Assembly (NCBI RefSeq): GCF_001292705.1 | Contig: NZ_LGAK01000043.1 | Span: 1-46,549, forward strand | Length of the DNA: 46,549 nucleotides | DNA from: Marinagarivorans algicola | Lineage (GTDB): Bacteria; Pseudomonadota; Gammaproteobacteria; Pseudomonadales; Cellvibrionaceae | Direction of reading: 5' to 3' | Part shown: positions 8,974 to 18,001 of the stretch, in pieces | Numbering within the stretch: position 1 is the stretch's first letter | How the letters are laid out: each line of letters starts with the position of its first letter | Notes under the pieces: model-generated | The model's database searches: none | What the model was told of the DNA's origin: nothing | Seen by the model: the letters and a program-made list of their open reading frames with translations, nothing else | Translations under genes and position numbers: made by a program

Positions 8974-11364
8974 ATGAAAAACATAATATTGAGCATGTCT
9001 ATTGCAAGTATCATAGGGTTAACCGCTTGTGGAAGTGGAAGCGGCGGAGGACAGGAAAGGACTGCTGACGATAATATCGTCTTCGAGCCTACTTCACGCA
9101 TTGTATTTGACCCTTCTAATGGCGCTTTATCCATACCGAATGACTTACTGTTTCAAGGCACCACCGATGGCACACTCAATTTGCCTGTCGCTTCCATCGA
9201 TGGAAGCGACCCGCAGGTTGCACTTAATGCACTAGATGGCTGGTCTACGGTCAACCCTTTTTCATTAAAAATTGATTTTCCTGATGGCAGGTCACTTGAA
9301 GCCAGCTCGGTCAGTGGTGGCGTCAAAATTTTTGAAGCGACCATGGGCGGTAGCGCCGATGATGAAGAGTGTAAAACGGTGGCCCGAGGGCTTGCTTGCA
9401 AAATCGTGGCCGAACTAACGCCAGGCGTTGATTTTATTGCCCAAAAAGCAGACGACGGTATCGCCGTTGTGCCTTTAAAACCTTTAAAGCCCGCCACCAC
9501 TTACCTGCTCGCGCTTACCAACACGCTAAAAGATAATACCGGCGACTCAGTGGGCGCCTCTAGTACTTATGAAATTATGCGCTTAGATGTCAACACGCGG
9601 CCCTTAGCCGGTGCCGACGCTATTGCGTTACAAACAATGATCAATAGTTTTGAGAAAGCCGTTGTCACTAAAGGTGTTGAAGCAGACAGCCTTATTTACA
9701 CCATGGCCATGACAACGCAATCGACCACCCAAGTACTTAATACAGTCAAAGGCTTAATGGCGGCACAGTTAGCTCAAGGGGGCTCACCACCGGCAATTAA
9801 AATCGAGCCTTCAACTGTGACAGTGAATGATGTATTTGTCTCGCAAGGCCGCGTATTACCCGAGCCACTGCAGGCACTTTATTCTACTGCGAATTACCAT
9901 ACCGGCGATATCACATTACCTTATTATTCAGCGATTCCTAGTGTGGCCAACCCACTCGCCCCCATCAATAGCTGGTGGCAAGCACGCTGCGACTCGGGCG
10001 CCATACTCGCGGGCCTAGCCGCACAAGATGCAACAACAATTCCAGAGGGCCCTTTAGATGATAATGATGCCTTTTGTATAGCGGCAGGTTTACGTGACTT
10101 GAGCAGTGCTGTCGCAGTAGACACCGAGCGTCATTTAACTAAATTTAACCCCATCCCCATGCCACAGGGTGATAGCGACAACCCTAATATCGCCCACCCT
10201 GGTGACATTAACGTGCAAATGACCACGCCTAAGGTATCAGCCGAAACAGATGCCGTACGTAACAGTTATGGGCTACCACCTTTAGTTGAGCCAGCAAATG
10301 GCTGGCCTGTTGTCATTTTGCAGCACGGCATTACCTCTAAAAAAGAAGACATGCTGGTAATGAGTGGCATTTTATCAACCTTTGGTTTTGCCACTGTCGC
10401 TATTGACCACCCATTACACGGCAGTCGCGGTTTCGACTTAGACCCATCAAAACCAGGCGATGAAATTAACGCCTCAACGGTATCAGCCACTCACTACATG
10501 AACTTAGGCAGCTTATTAACCACTCGCGATAACTTACGTCAAAGCACCTCTGACATACTGGGTTTGCGCTTAGGGCTCAATGCCGTAGAAGGTGCCAAAG
10601 TCGACACTTCAGAGGTACATTATCTAGGGCATTCACTGGGCGGCATTACCGGTATCAATTTTGTTGCTGTCGCCAATGCACCGGTCAACCCCGCCATAGA
10701 TGATATGTTTAAAGTGACGGCTAATTCTTTGGCCATGCCCGGCATTATGGTTGCGTGGTTTTTATTAGAATCTGGAGGCTTTGGGGATATCATCAAATCA
10801 AATTTAGCTTTTGCACAATCAGAAGATTTTCAAAAATTTGTAGCCAGCCAATATACCGACCCTACCGAAGCTGAGCTAAAAAGTGCTTACCAAGCTTTTT
10901 ATGATAGCTTAAATGCCGAGCAACAAGCTGGTTTTAACGGTATCTTTGCGCAGTTTATCTATGCCGCACAAACAGTGGTAGATTCGGGTGATCCCATCAA
11001 CTATGCAGCTCAAATGGCGAGCACCAAGACACCCACTCATCTAATAGAAGTCGTGGGTGATGATGCCAATAATCTTTCTGACCAAGTAGTGCCTAATACT
11101 TTAACCGTTTCACCTATTGGCGGTACTGAGGGCGCTATTGCTCTACTAGGCTTACCAAGCGTTAGCACAACCACTGAAGGCTCAGGTGTTGTGCGGTTTT
11201 TAAATGGTCATCATAGCTCTATTTTATCGCCCACTACTCGCGCTGAATCGCCAGACCCAGCGCTAAGTAGCGACGCAACTCAAGAAATGCAATCACAAGT
11301 GGCTGCCTTTTTTGCCAGCAAAGGCCAAAAAATTACGGTCACCAATGAAGCCGTTGTAAAGTAA
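8974..11364 (+). CDS. Extracellular lipase/lysophospholipase lipoprotein (Pla-1/cef, VolA-like)
   Basis: 796 residues from the ATG at 8974. This start places a lipoprotein signal peptide directly at the N terminus (KNIILSMSIASIIGLTAC, lipid-modified Cys19) followed by a Gly/Ser-rich linker; the frame also extends 17 codons upstream without signal-like character. The N-terminal half resembles the bacterial virulence-factor lipase N-terminal domain, with FDPSNGALSIPNDLLFQGT and the bulky VNPFSLKIDF segment. The alpha/beta-hydrolase part carries VILQHGITSKKEDM and the nucleophile elbow GHSLG (Ser554). Family members are surface-exposed outer-membrane lipases cleaving (lyso)phospholipids. The gene stands alone, with a long AT-rich leader and a strong terminator 38 bp after its stop. 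Confidence 0.85.
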   Translation: MKNIILSMSIASIIGLTACGSGSGGGQERTADDNIVFEPTSRIVFDPSNGALSIPNDLLFQGTTDGTLNLPVASIDGSDPQVALNALDGWSTVNPFSLKIDFPDGRSLEASSVSGGVKIFEATMGGSADDEECKTVARGLACKIVAELTPGVDFIAQKADDGIAVVPLKPLKPATTYLLALTNTLKDNTGDSVGASSTYEIMRLDVNTRPLAGADAIALQTMINSFEKAVVTKGVEADSLIYTMAMTTQSTTQVLNTVKGLMAAQLAQGGSPPAIKIEPSTVTVNDVFVSQGRVLPEPLQALYSTANYHTGDITLPYYSAIPSVANPLAPINSWWQARCDSGAILAGLAAQDATTIPEGPLDDNDAFCIAAGLRDLSSAVAVDTERHLTKFNPIPMPQGDSDNPNIAHPGDINVQMTTPKVSAETDAVRNSYGLPPLVEPANGWPVVILQHGITSKKEDMLVMSGILSTFGFATVAIDHPLHGSRGFDLDPSKPGDEINASTVSATHYMNLGSLLTTRDNLRQSTSDILGLRLGLNAVEGAKVDTSEVHYLGHSLGGITGINFVAVANAPVNPAIDDMFKVTANSLAMPGIMVAWFLLESGGFGDIIKSNLAFAQSEDFQKFVASQYTDPTEAELKSAYQAFYDSLNAEQQAGFNGIFAQFIYAAQTVVDSGDPINYAAQMASTKTPTHLIEVVGDDANNLSDQVVPNTLTVSPIGGTEGAIALLGLPSVSTTTEGSGVVRFLNGHHSSILSPTTRAESPDPALSSDATQEMQSQVAAFFASKGQKITVTNEAVVK

Positions 11365-11401
11365 GTTATCGCCCATAGCGCATAAACTTACATATAAATT
11401 T

Positions 11402-11436
11402 AAAAGCCCTGTAACGATACGCTACAGGGCTTTTTT
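11402..11436. terminator. Bidirectional Rho-independent terminator
   Basis: Arms AAAAGCCCTGTA (11402-11413) and TACAGGGCTTTT (11423-11434) pair perfectly around a 9-nt loop and are followed by further T residues; on the minus strand the A-run becomes a T-run. It lies between the lipase gene and the convergent hypothetical gene and can serve both. Confidence 0.93.
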
Positions 11437-11461
11437 ATCTCTGCTAGCACCGCTATGCTCT

Positions 11462-11854
11462 TTACAGTAATACGCTATGCTCGCGCCCCTGACAATGAAA
11501 AGCCGCGACTAGAGAATACTGCATAAAACTCGCGCAAGTCGTCAGATAATCTCTAATCCAATACTGTATCTGCTCGCTCATATCGGCATTATTGTCGGAC
11601 AGCGTAAACTGGCACTCAATAACATAAGGAGCATCTTGCATTTTACTACTGTCAGTGACTACCACCGACAATGTTGCTACATCAGGAAACCACTCAAATA
11701 AAAGATACAGTGAATCATTTTGAATATTGCTCACGAGCAAGCTGCAAGCTTTTTCAATGCATTGCTCTATCGCTAACTTCAGTGCTAAGTGCTCTGAATG
11801 TGAGCATTTTGCATTGTGAATAAAAGGGGTACTTTGAGTCCACTGTAAAAGCAT
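11462..11854 (-). CDS. Hypothetical protein
   Basis: 130 residues, not recognised. It has no signal peptide and no membrane segment. Five Cys residues are scattered through it. The central part (LYLLFEWFPDVATLSVVVTD) and the following YVIECQFTL segment look like alternating beta strands, suggesting a small compact alpha/beta fold. AGG stands about 9 nt before the ATG. It converges with the lipase gene across a shared terminator and is divergent from rlmF. That it is a real gene rests on frame length, sensible composition and the terminator at its 3' end. Confidence 0.6.
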   Translation of the reverse strand: MLLQWTQSTPFIHNAKCSHSEHLALKLAIEQCIEKACSLLVSNIQNDSLYLLFEWFPDVATLSVVVTDSSKMQDAPYVIECQFTLSDNNADMSEQIQYWIRDYLTTCASFMQYSLVAAFHCQGREHSVLL

Positions 11855-12047
11855 TACATTACCTACTGTTGATTGATTACATCAAAATATCGCACCTTAC
11901 TGCTGCTTTAACCGTAAGACAAATACTCATTTAAGCGATGTTGGATAGCGGTTAAAAGTGATATACACTCCTTTCACGCCAGCCATGATCAACCCATGCC
12001 GTACACCCATACACGGTGTTATCTTCTTGTGTTTCATTTTTCAGTAA

Positions 12048-12989
12048 GTGCCCCTATTTGTGAATAACGATTCCCCCCAGTATCCACGAGGCTCGAATAA
12101 AGGCCTTCATCCGCGTAACCTTCACCGAAAGGGTTATGATTTTGCAGCGCTATGTACTGCGCACCCTCCACTGACAGATCATCTAATATGCACTGCATAC
12201 GGTAATACAAGTATCAATTATGCCGACCCCGCAGCCGTCAAACACTTAAATACCGCTTTATTAATCGGCAGCTACGGTATTCGGCAGTGGGATATCCCCC
12301 AAGGCTTTTTATGCCCACCGATTCCTGGCCGAGTGGACTACATTCACTATGTTGCCGATCTATTAAAAGCAGATCACCCGACTAAAAAAACTTTTGCACT
12401 ATTGGATGTTGGCACAGGTGCGAATGGCATTTATAGTTTATTAGCCAGTCAAGTCTATGGCTGGACATGCACCGCTAGCGACATAGATCCCCTAGCGCTC
12501 AGCAATGTCACAACGATATTAGTCAATAACCCCACTTTAGAGACTAAAGTAACACTGCGCTTACAAACGCAGAGATCAAAAATGTTTGCAGGTATAATAT
12601 TACCTAACGAATATTATGACGTAACTGTCTGTAACCCACCCTTTCATGCTTCACTAGAAGAAGCACTCAAAGGTAGCCAAAGAAAAAATAAAAACCTTAC
12701 CGCCAATCGTCAATCGAGCACAAACACCAAAGCCTCTACTCTCAATTTTGGTGGTCAACAGGCTGAGCTGTGGTGTAAAGGCGGCGAATCAAAATTTATT
12801 CGCATGATGATTAAAGAAAGTCTTTTGTTTGCTCATCAATGCCAGTGGTTTACAACTCTTGTATCAAAGGCCGATAACTTGGCACCAGCCAAAAAACTTT
12901 TATGCAAACAAAAAGCCGCTGAAATCAAAGAAATTGCCATGCATCAAGGCAATAAAATCACACGAATTTTGGCGTGGCGCTATCGCTGA
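12048..12989 (+). CDS. rlmF: 23S rRNA (adenine(1618)-N6)-methyltransferase
   Basis: 313 residues, matching E. coli RlmF (YbiN, about 308). It is a SAM-dependent enzyme that methylates A1618 of 23S rRNA. Hallmarks: GLHPRNLHRKGYDF near the N terminus, WDIPQGFLCPPIPGRVDYIH, SAM motif I LLDVGTGANGIYSLLA, and the N6-adenine methyltransferase motif NPPFHASLEEA (NPPF). A Lys-rich RKNKNL insert follows. The listed start is a GTG at 12048; another GTG lies at 12060, and neither has a strong ribosome binding site, so the exact N terminus is uncertain by a few residues. Monocistronic by layout. Confidence 0.95.
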   Translation: MPLFVNNDSPQYPRGSNKGLHPRNLHRKGYDFAALCTAHPPLTDHLICTAYGNTSINYADPAAVKHLNTALLIGSYGIRQWDIPQGFLCPPIPGRVDYIHYVADLLKADHPTKKTFALLDVGTGANGIYSLLASQVYGWTCTASDIDPLALSNVTTILVNNPTLETKVTLRLQTQRSKMFAGIILPNEYYDVTVCNPPFHASLEEALKGSQRKNKNLTANRQSSTNTKASTLNFGGQQAELWCKGGESKFIRMMIKESLLFAHQCQWFTTLVSKADNLAPAKKLLCKQKAAEIKEIAMHQGNKITRILAWRYR

Positions 12990-13278
12990 AGTGAAATTTT
13001 ATCTTGTAGGATATAAGAGCCCGATGGTTTTGTTTTACACAATAGTATATTATTGAATTCGTTATCAAATGGCGCGCTATATAGGCTTTTAGCAAAGATG
13101 ATTTTAATTCTCGAAACCATTAACCACGTGAAATCAAGGACGCCCCTCTGGGGTATATGCGATGGATAGTTGTTTATGCATTAACGGACCAAAGCAGCTT
13201 AATAGTTGAGTATTGCCCATTAATACACTGAATAAGATTGGTTAGGCATAGACATTTTTTGCTGACTCATAGTTAATC

Positions 13279-16200
13279 ATGGAATATAAAAATTTTATAG
13301 TGAATAAAAATTATTTATTTGTACCTTATCGTTTGCGAGCGGTAAGCTGTATACTAGCCACCCTTATCTATATTTTAATCACCCTACAGTTATTAGCTAT
13401 TAGCCAAGAAAGTATTAGTCAACAAGCTATTAACCAAAAAACGACAGATGGCCTTGCCTCTACAACCTCTACAGGAAGCTTGCGCTCGCTGCATAATGAC
13501 ACTGTACGGCTCAAAAGTTATGGCGGTACACAGTTAGATATGATTGGGGAAGTTACCGATATCATTCAAGATCCGACAGGATTTATTTGGGTGTCAGGTA
13601 AAAACGGTTTAGCGCGCTGGGATGGCTACCAGACTAAAATTTACCAGCACAAATCTATCGATCCCACATCACTGTCAACCAATTCTTTAAATGATTTACT
13701 GATTGACTCACAAGGCGTGCTATGGGTAGCCAGCTTTTGGGGGCTTAATCGCTATAATGCCAGCACAGATCGCTTTGAACGCTTTTTACATGATAAAAAT
13801 AATGATCGTAGCCTAAGCCATAACGCCATTGTGGCGCTATTAGAAGATCGTAAAGGTCATTTATGGGTGGCTAGCAATGGCGGCGGCTTAATGCGCTTTA
13901 ATCAAGCCACGCAAGATTTTGACCGATTTAAAGCCGAACCGGGTAACCCAGCATCCATTAGTGATAATATTATTATTAACTTAGCTGAAGATACTAACGG
14001 GTATTTATGGTTAGCTATTAAGAATATAGGTGTCGATATCTTTGACACTCAAAAAAAACAAGTCATCGAGCGCTTTGTACACCACCCAAATGACCCCTCA
14101 ACATTAAGTAATAACTTCCCAAGCACTATCGCAAGAGATGCTCATGGCGTTATGTGGGTCGGTACTAACTGGGGCTTAAATCGCTATTTAGGTCAGGGGC
14201 AATTTAAACGCTATATGCCAGATAAAAGTGAGTATAGTTTGATTGCGGGAAGAATTCAAAAAATACTCTGCCTAACTAATGGCGAATTATGGCTAGCAAC
14301 AGGTAACAACGGCATTGCACGCTACAACCCTAAGACCGATAATTTTAACGCCTACTTACACGCCAAAGAAGGGCGCAACATTATTGTTGGCACACTTTAC
14401 CAAGATGCCAGTGAAGGTATTTGGCTAGGGTTTTCACCTGCCGGTGTTGCGCGCATTGATCGTTATTCTAACGCTATTTTAAACTACCAACATGAGCCTG
14501 GGAATGACAACAGTTTAAGCAATACCGATGTCACCTCTATTGCCGAAGATAAAGCAAATAATTTATGGATAGGTACACGACATGGCTTAAATTATTTTGA
14601 TCGTCATAAAAATATTATATTGCGCCATAAGGATAATAAAGATCATTTTTTTTCACGAACGATCAGTGCTTTATTACTTGACGATAACGATTTATGGATA
14701 GGCAGCATAGGTGGCGGTTTAAGGCGCTACAACCTTAAAACACAAGTCTTTCAGGAATTTGTATCTGAATACGGCAACCCTTTTAGCCTGTCACATCAAG
14801 ATGTATGGACACTGGAAAAAAGCACTGAGGGTGATATATGGGCCGGTAATGGCGAGGGCGGCGTTAGTCGTTTTAATACTGCACGCAATGACTTTACACA
14901 ATATTTTTTTAAGCCAGAGCACGACGCCATTGCTGCTCCGGCACTAGATTTTCAATTTGATCATCGAGGTGATTTATGGATAGCCTCTGATGATGGGCTT
15001 TTTAGATTAACTAAAGATTATCAAGCATTCGATAAAAAAAATACCGAATCTCGAGAGCTAGCGAAATATGATTTTTTTGAGCTGGCAGGACATACTAAAG
15101 GAAGTGTCATTAATTTGCGAATGCCCATTGTATTAGTTGTTGTAGAGGATTCTAATAAACGCCTATGGATTGGTACCGAAGGCGATGGCTTACATTATTG
15201 GGATAAAAACAGTAATACAACAGGCGCCTACCGCATGCGCGATGGCCTAGTACACAATACCATAGAGTCGATTGTTGAAGATGATAATGGTGATATTTGG
15301 GTGGCCACGGGTGGTGGTATTTCACGCCTTAACCCCCACACACACCACATTAAAAACTTTACAACTGATAACGGCTTGCCGAGTAATATTTTTTCTTCTA
15401 CAGCGGGTCTAAAGACGCACAGCGGTGAAGTGGCTTTTGGTAGTACAGAGGGCTTGATTATTATTAATCCTAAAAAAGTATTTACCAATAATTATATCGC
15501 TCCACTTGTGATGACCGGATTTAAATTATTTAATCAGGAAGTCTTAGTCACGCCCCCTAAAATTGATGTTAGCCAGTTTGAGCAGCAGAGTACGATCGAT
15601 GATTATAAGGCAAATGTAAAAGATAAAGAGCGCTTAATATCTGATTTCACTTTAGCACAATCAATCATCCAAACAAAAGAAATCACGTTAGAATACGATC
15701 AAACTGTGATGACTTTTGAATTTGCCTTACTGAACTATGATGTTCCCGATAAAAATGAATACGCCTATAAGTTAGAAGGTTTTGATGATGACTGGACCTT
15801 TTCAGGATCAAGACGTTCAGCAGGCTATACGAATCTTGATTCTGGCCGTTATTTACTACGGGTTAAAGCCGCTAATAACGAAGGGATATGGCTAGATAAC
15901 GAACTGACAATAAAACTGACTATTTTGCCGCCTTGGTGGGCAACTTGGTGGACTTACTTATTGTGTGTGTGTGTTGGGCTACTCTTAATTATTATTTTTT
16001 TGTATGGCCAATATACTAAGCGTAAATCTTTAGAGGCTAAAATTTCTGAGCGCACAAAAGAGCTAGAATTAAAAAATAATGAGCTACGAATAGCTTATAG
16101 AGTGATGGAAGAAGCCAGCTTTAGCGACCCTTTAACAGGCCTTAAAAATAGGCGATATTTTTATAATACAATAGACGCTGATATTTCTAAATCATTACGC

Positions 16201-16761
16201 TGCCACTACCTTAAAAATGAACAACAAGATACTAGCGCTACAGATAAAAATCTTATATTTTATCTGGTTGATATTGACCATTTTAAATCAGTCAATGATA
16301 CTTATGGCCATAATAATGGTGATATTGTACTTAAACAAATAGCTAAGGTATTAATCAAATTTTGTCGCGGATCTGACTTAGTTATTCGATGGGGAGGTGA
16401 AGAATTTTTAATTGTATCGCGCTATGTATGCCCGGAACATGCCGGTGTATTAGCCGAGAAAATAAGAACAGCACTTTCGAATGAATTATTTGAATTAGAC
16501 ACCAAAGAAACTATCACACGCACATGCTCGATTGGCTACGCTTGCTTTCCTTTTGATGCAAATTCACCAGATGCTATTAATTTAGAACAAACCATATCTA
16601 TTGCCGACTGGTGCTTATACCGCTCAAAACATAATGGCCGAAATCGCTGGACAGGTATAAAGCAAAAAAATGCAATCATCCAAGACGGTGATACTTTTAT
16701 TAATTATTTGGATATTTACGAAGCCAAGGGTGAGATTGAGCTGGATACTTTCGGCGGCTAG
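13279..16761 (+). CDS. Periplasmic two-component-type beta-propeller sensor diguanylate cyclase
   Basis: 1160 residues. An N-terminal membrane segment (about 18-42) is followed by a periplasmic region (about 85-700) of repeated units of the form LWVAS..GLNRY, the Reg_prop repeats that build two seven-bladed propellers. Then come a Y_Y_Y domain (about 804-887, with YKLEGFDDDW and SGRYLLRVKAAN), a second membrane segment (about 890-914), a short coiled coil and a cytoplasmic GGDEF domain. The active site is GGEEF at 1039-1043, preceded by the inhibitory I-site RGSD at 1030-1033, so it should make cyclic di-GMP with product inhibition. This propeller architecture usually ends in a histidine kinase; in polysaccharide degraders it often senses glycans. 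The ligand here is unknown. Confidence 0.93.
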   Translation: MEYKNFIVNKNYLFVPYRLRAVSCILATLIYILITLQLLAISQESISQQAINQKTTDGLASTTSTGSLRSLHNDTVRLKSYGGTQLDMIGEVTDIIQDPTGFIWVSGKNGLARWDGYQTKIYQHKSIDPTSLSTNSLNDLLIDSQGVLWVASFWGLNRYNASTDRFERFLHDKNNDRSLSHNAIVALLEDRKGHLWVASNGGGLMRFNQATQDFDRFKAEPGNPASISDNIIINLAEDTNGYLWLAIKNIGVDIFDTQKKQVIERFVHHPNDPSTLSNNFPSTIARDAHGVMWVGTNWGLNRYLGQGQFKRYMPDKSEYSLIAGRIQKILCLTNGELWLATGNNGIARYNPKTDNFNAYLHAKEGRNIIVGTLYQDASEGIWLGFSPAGVARIDRYSNAILNYQHEPGNDNSLSNTDVTSIAEDKANNLWIGTRHGLNYFDRHKNIILRHKDNKDHFFSRTISALLLDDNDLWIGSIGGGLRRYNLKTQVFQEFVSEYGNPFSLSHQDVWTLEKSTEGDIWAGNGEGGVSRFNTARNDFTQYFFKPEHDAIAAPALDFQFDHRGDLWIASDDGLFRLTKDYQAFDKKNTESRELAKYDFFELAGHTKGSVINLRMPIVLVVVEDSNKRLWIGTEGDGLHYWDKNSNTTGAYRMRDGLVHNTIESIVEDDNGDIWVATGGGISRLNPHTHHIKNFTTDNGLPSNIFSSTAGLKTHSGEVAFGSTEGLIIINPKKVFTNNYIAPLVMTGFKLFNQEVLVTPPKIDVSQFEQQSTIDDYKANVKDKERLISDFTLAQSIIQTKEITLEYDQTVMTFEFALLNYDVPDKNEYAYKLEGFDDDWTFSGSRRSAGYTNLDSGRYLLRVKAANNEGIWLDNELTIKLTILPPWWATWWTYLLCVCVGLLLIIIFLYGQYTKRKSLEAKISERTKELELKNNELRIAYRVMEEASFSDPLTGLKNRRYFYNTIDADISKSLRCHYLKNEQQDTSATDKNLIFYLVDIDHFKSVNDTYGHNNGDIVLKQIAKVLIKFCRGSDLVIRWGGEEFLIVSRYVCPEHAGVLAEKIRTALSNELFELDTKETITRTCSIGYACFPFDANSPDAINLEQTISIADWCLYRSKHNGRNRWTGIKQKNAIIQDGDTFINYLDIYEAKGEIELDTFGG

Positions 16762-16772
16762 ATGATGAGATA

Positions 16773-17837
16773 TCAGCCTATAAAACGCTGCCAAGCAATA
16801 GGGTAATCTTCGTCTTTTAAAATAAGCTGTTGCACTGAGCCCTCTTGGTTGTCAATGATCCCTTGCTGAGCATGCACTTTTTGTTTTTGATGTACCTTCA
16901 CTTCTTGCCGCCGCTCAGGCAGCCCCTGTAGCTGCGCACTGCACGCTACGAGCAAGTGGTGATCAGTCAGTAACATTTGCTCATCGGCTTCGGTGGTGGC
17001 ATCGCGTAATCTTTTTAAATAATAGCTGCCATCATGGGCATAAATTTTATCGCCGACAATAGGGTGGCCCAAATGAGCCAACTGAGCACGTATTTGATGC
17101 TTGCGCCCAGTTTGTAATTCACACGCAACAACAGAAAACACTTGATCATAACGACCATTGCCAGTGGCTGCAGTGAATGACTTAAGCACTGTAAAATGCG
17201 TAGTGCTGAGTTTACCCAGTTTTTGCCCGGGCTGAGCCACTGAGTGCTCGGGCGTGCAGTACATTTTACAGCGTATAGGGCTATGCGCTTGGGTGGCCAA
17301 ACGGCAGGTGAATGTATACTTACGCCACACAGGTTTACCCCATACGACGGCTTGGTAAATTTTTTTTTGCAAAAGGCTTTTAAGCTGTGGTTGCCAAACT
17401 CGTGTACTGAGTTTATTTTTAGCAAAAAGTACTAAGCCGGCCGTCTCCAAGTCTAGTCGGTGAAGCGGCTGGGCTTCGGGTAAATGTAAATCGCGGCGCA
17501 CCAACGCTGTTAATGTATTATAAATATTGCGTGTTGTGCGTTGCACTGGCAAATTAGCCGGCTTATGCACAACTAATAATGCTTCGTTTTGCCAGTATAG
17601 GCGCCACTGCGTATTGACCGTAGGCTCGGAATATTGATGTAAACTAAACGCAACCACATCACCAGCTTTTAACAGTGGGTTTCCTATAACTGGCAGGCCT
17701 TGTAGGGTAACCGTATCGGCAACCAGTACCTGAGACCAACTTTTTTTGACAAAAAAAGGAAACTGTAAATCTAAAAAATCGTAGAGCGTCATTGCTTGCT
17801 GCTTGGGTGTGACGTGCATTAAAAAAGAGGTCTGCAT
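16773..17837 (-). CDS. RluA-family RNA pseudouridine synthase
   Basis: 354 residues. An N-terminal S4-like segment (about 15-70, with SWSQVLVADTVTLQG) precedes the pseudouridine synthase domain. The catalytic motif is HRLDLETAG with Asp129, followed by LVLFAKN, KIYQAVVWG and the late motif ELQTGRKHQIRAQLAHLGHPIVGD, all characteristic of the RluA/RluC/RluD group. It isomerises uridines in rRNA or tRNA; the target cannot be assigned. The Ile/Gln-rich C terminus is not conserved. It converges with the diguanylate cyclase gene (12 bp between stops) and is divergent from the GH9 gene. Confidence 0.9.
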   Translation of the reverse strand: MQTSFLMHVTPKQQAMTLYDFLDLQFPFFVKKSWSQVLVADTVTLQGLPVIGNPLLKAGDVVAFSLHQYSEPTVNTQWRLYWQNEALLVVHKPANLPVQRTTRNIYNTLTALVRRDLHLPEAQPLHRLDLETAGLVLFAKNKLSTRVWQPQLKSLLQKKIYQAVVWGKPVWRKYTFTCRLATQAHSPIRCKMYCTPEHSVAQPGQKLGKLSTTHFTVLKSFTAATGNGRYDQVFSVVACELQTGRKHQIRAQLAHLGHPIVGDKIYAHDGSYYLKRLRDATTEADEQMLLTDHHLLVACSAQLQGLPERRQEVKVHQKQKVHAQQGIIDNQEGSVQQLILKDEDYPIAWQRFIG

Positions 17838-18001
17838 TGATGACAGCTACTGTTATAAAGAAAAACCAAAGGATACAGGTTTTTAGGCTGTTTAGGGTGA
17901 CGAACATTTGAGCATAATGCACCTTTCCTTTATGATGTGGCGTTTTATTAACCTTTATTACATAGCTGTATTTAAGACAATACTGGCTTCAGGCTTTATC
18001 T

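Noticed and set aside
11349-11364. GTTGTAAAGTAAG resembling a Ter site
   Set aside because: It lies in the end of the lipase coding sequence and differs at several conserved Ter positions; likely chance.
12990-13278. Possible cyclic di-GMP riboswitch before the diguanylate cyclase gene
   Set aside because: No GEMM-type conserved core is visible; only ordinary AT-rich leader sequence.
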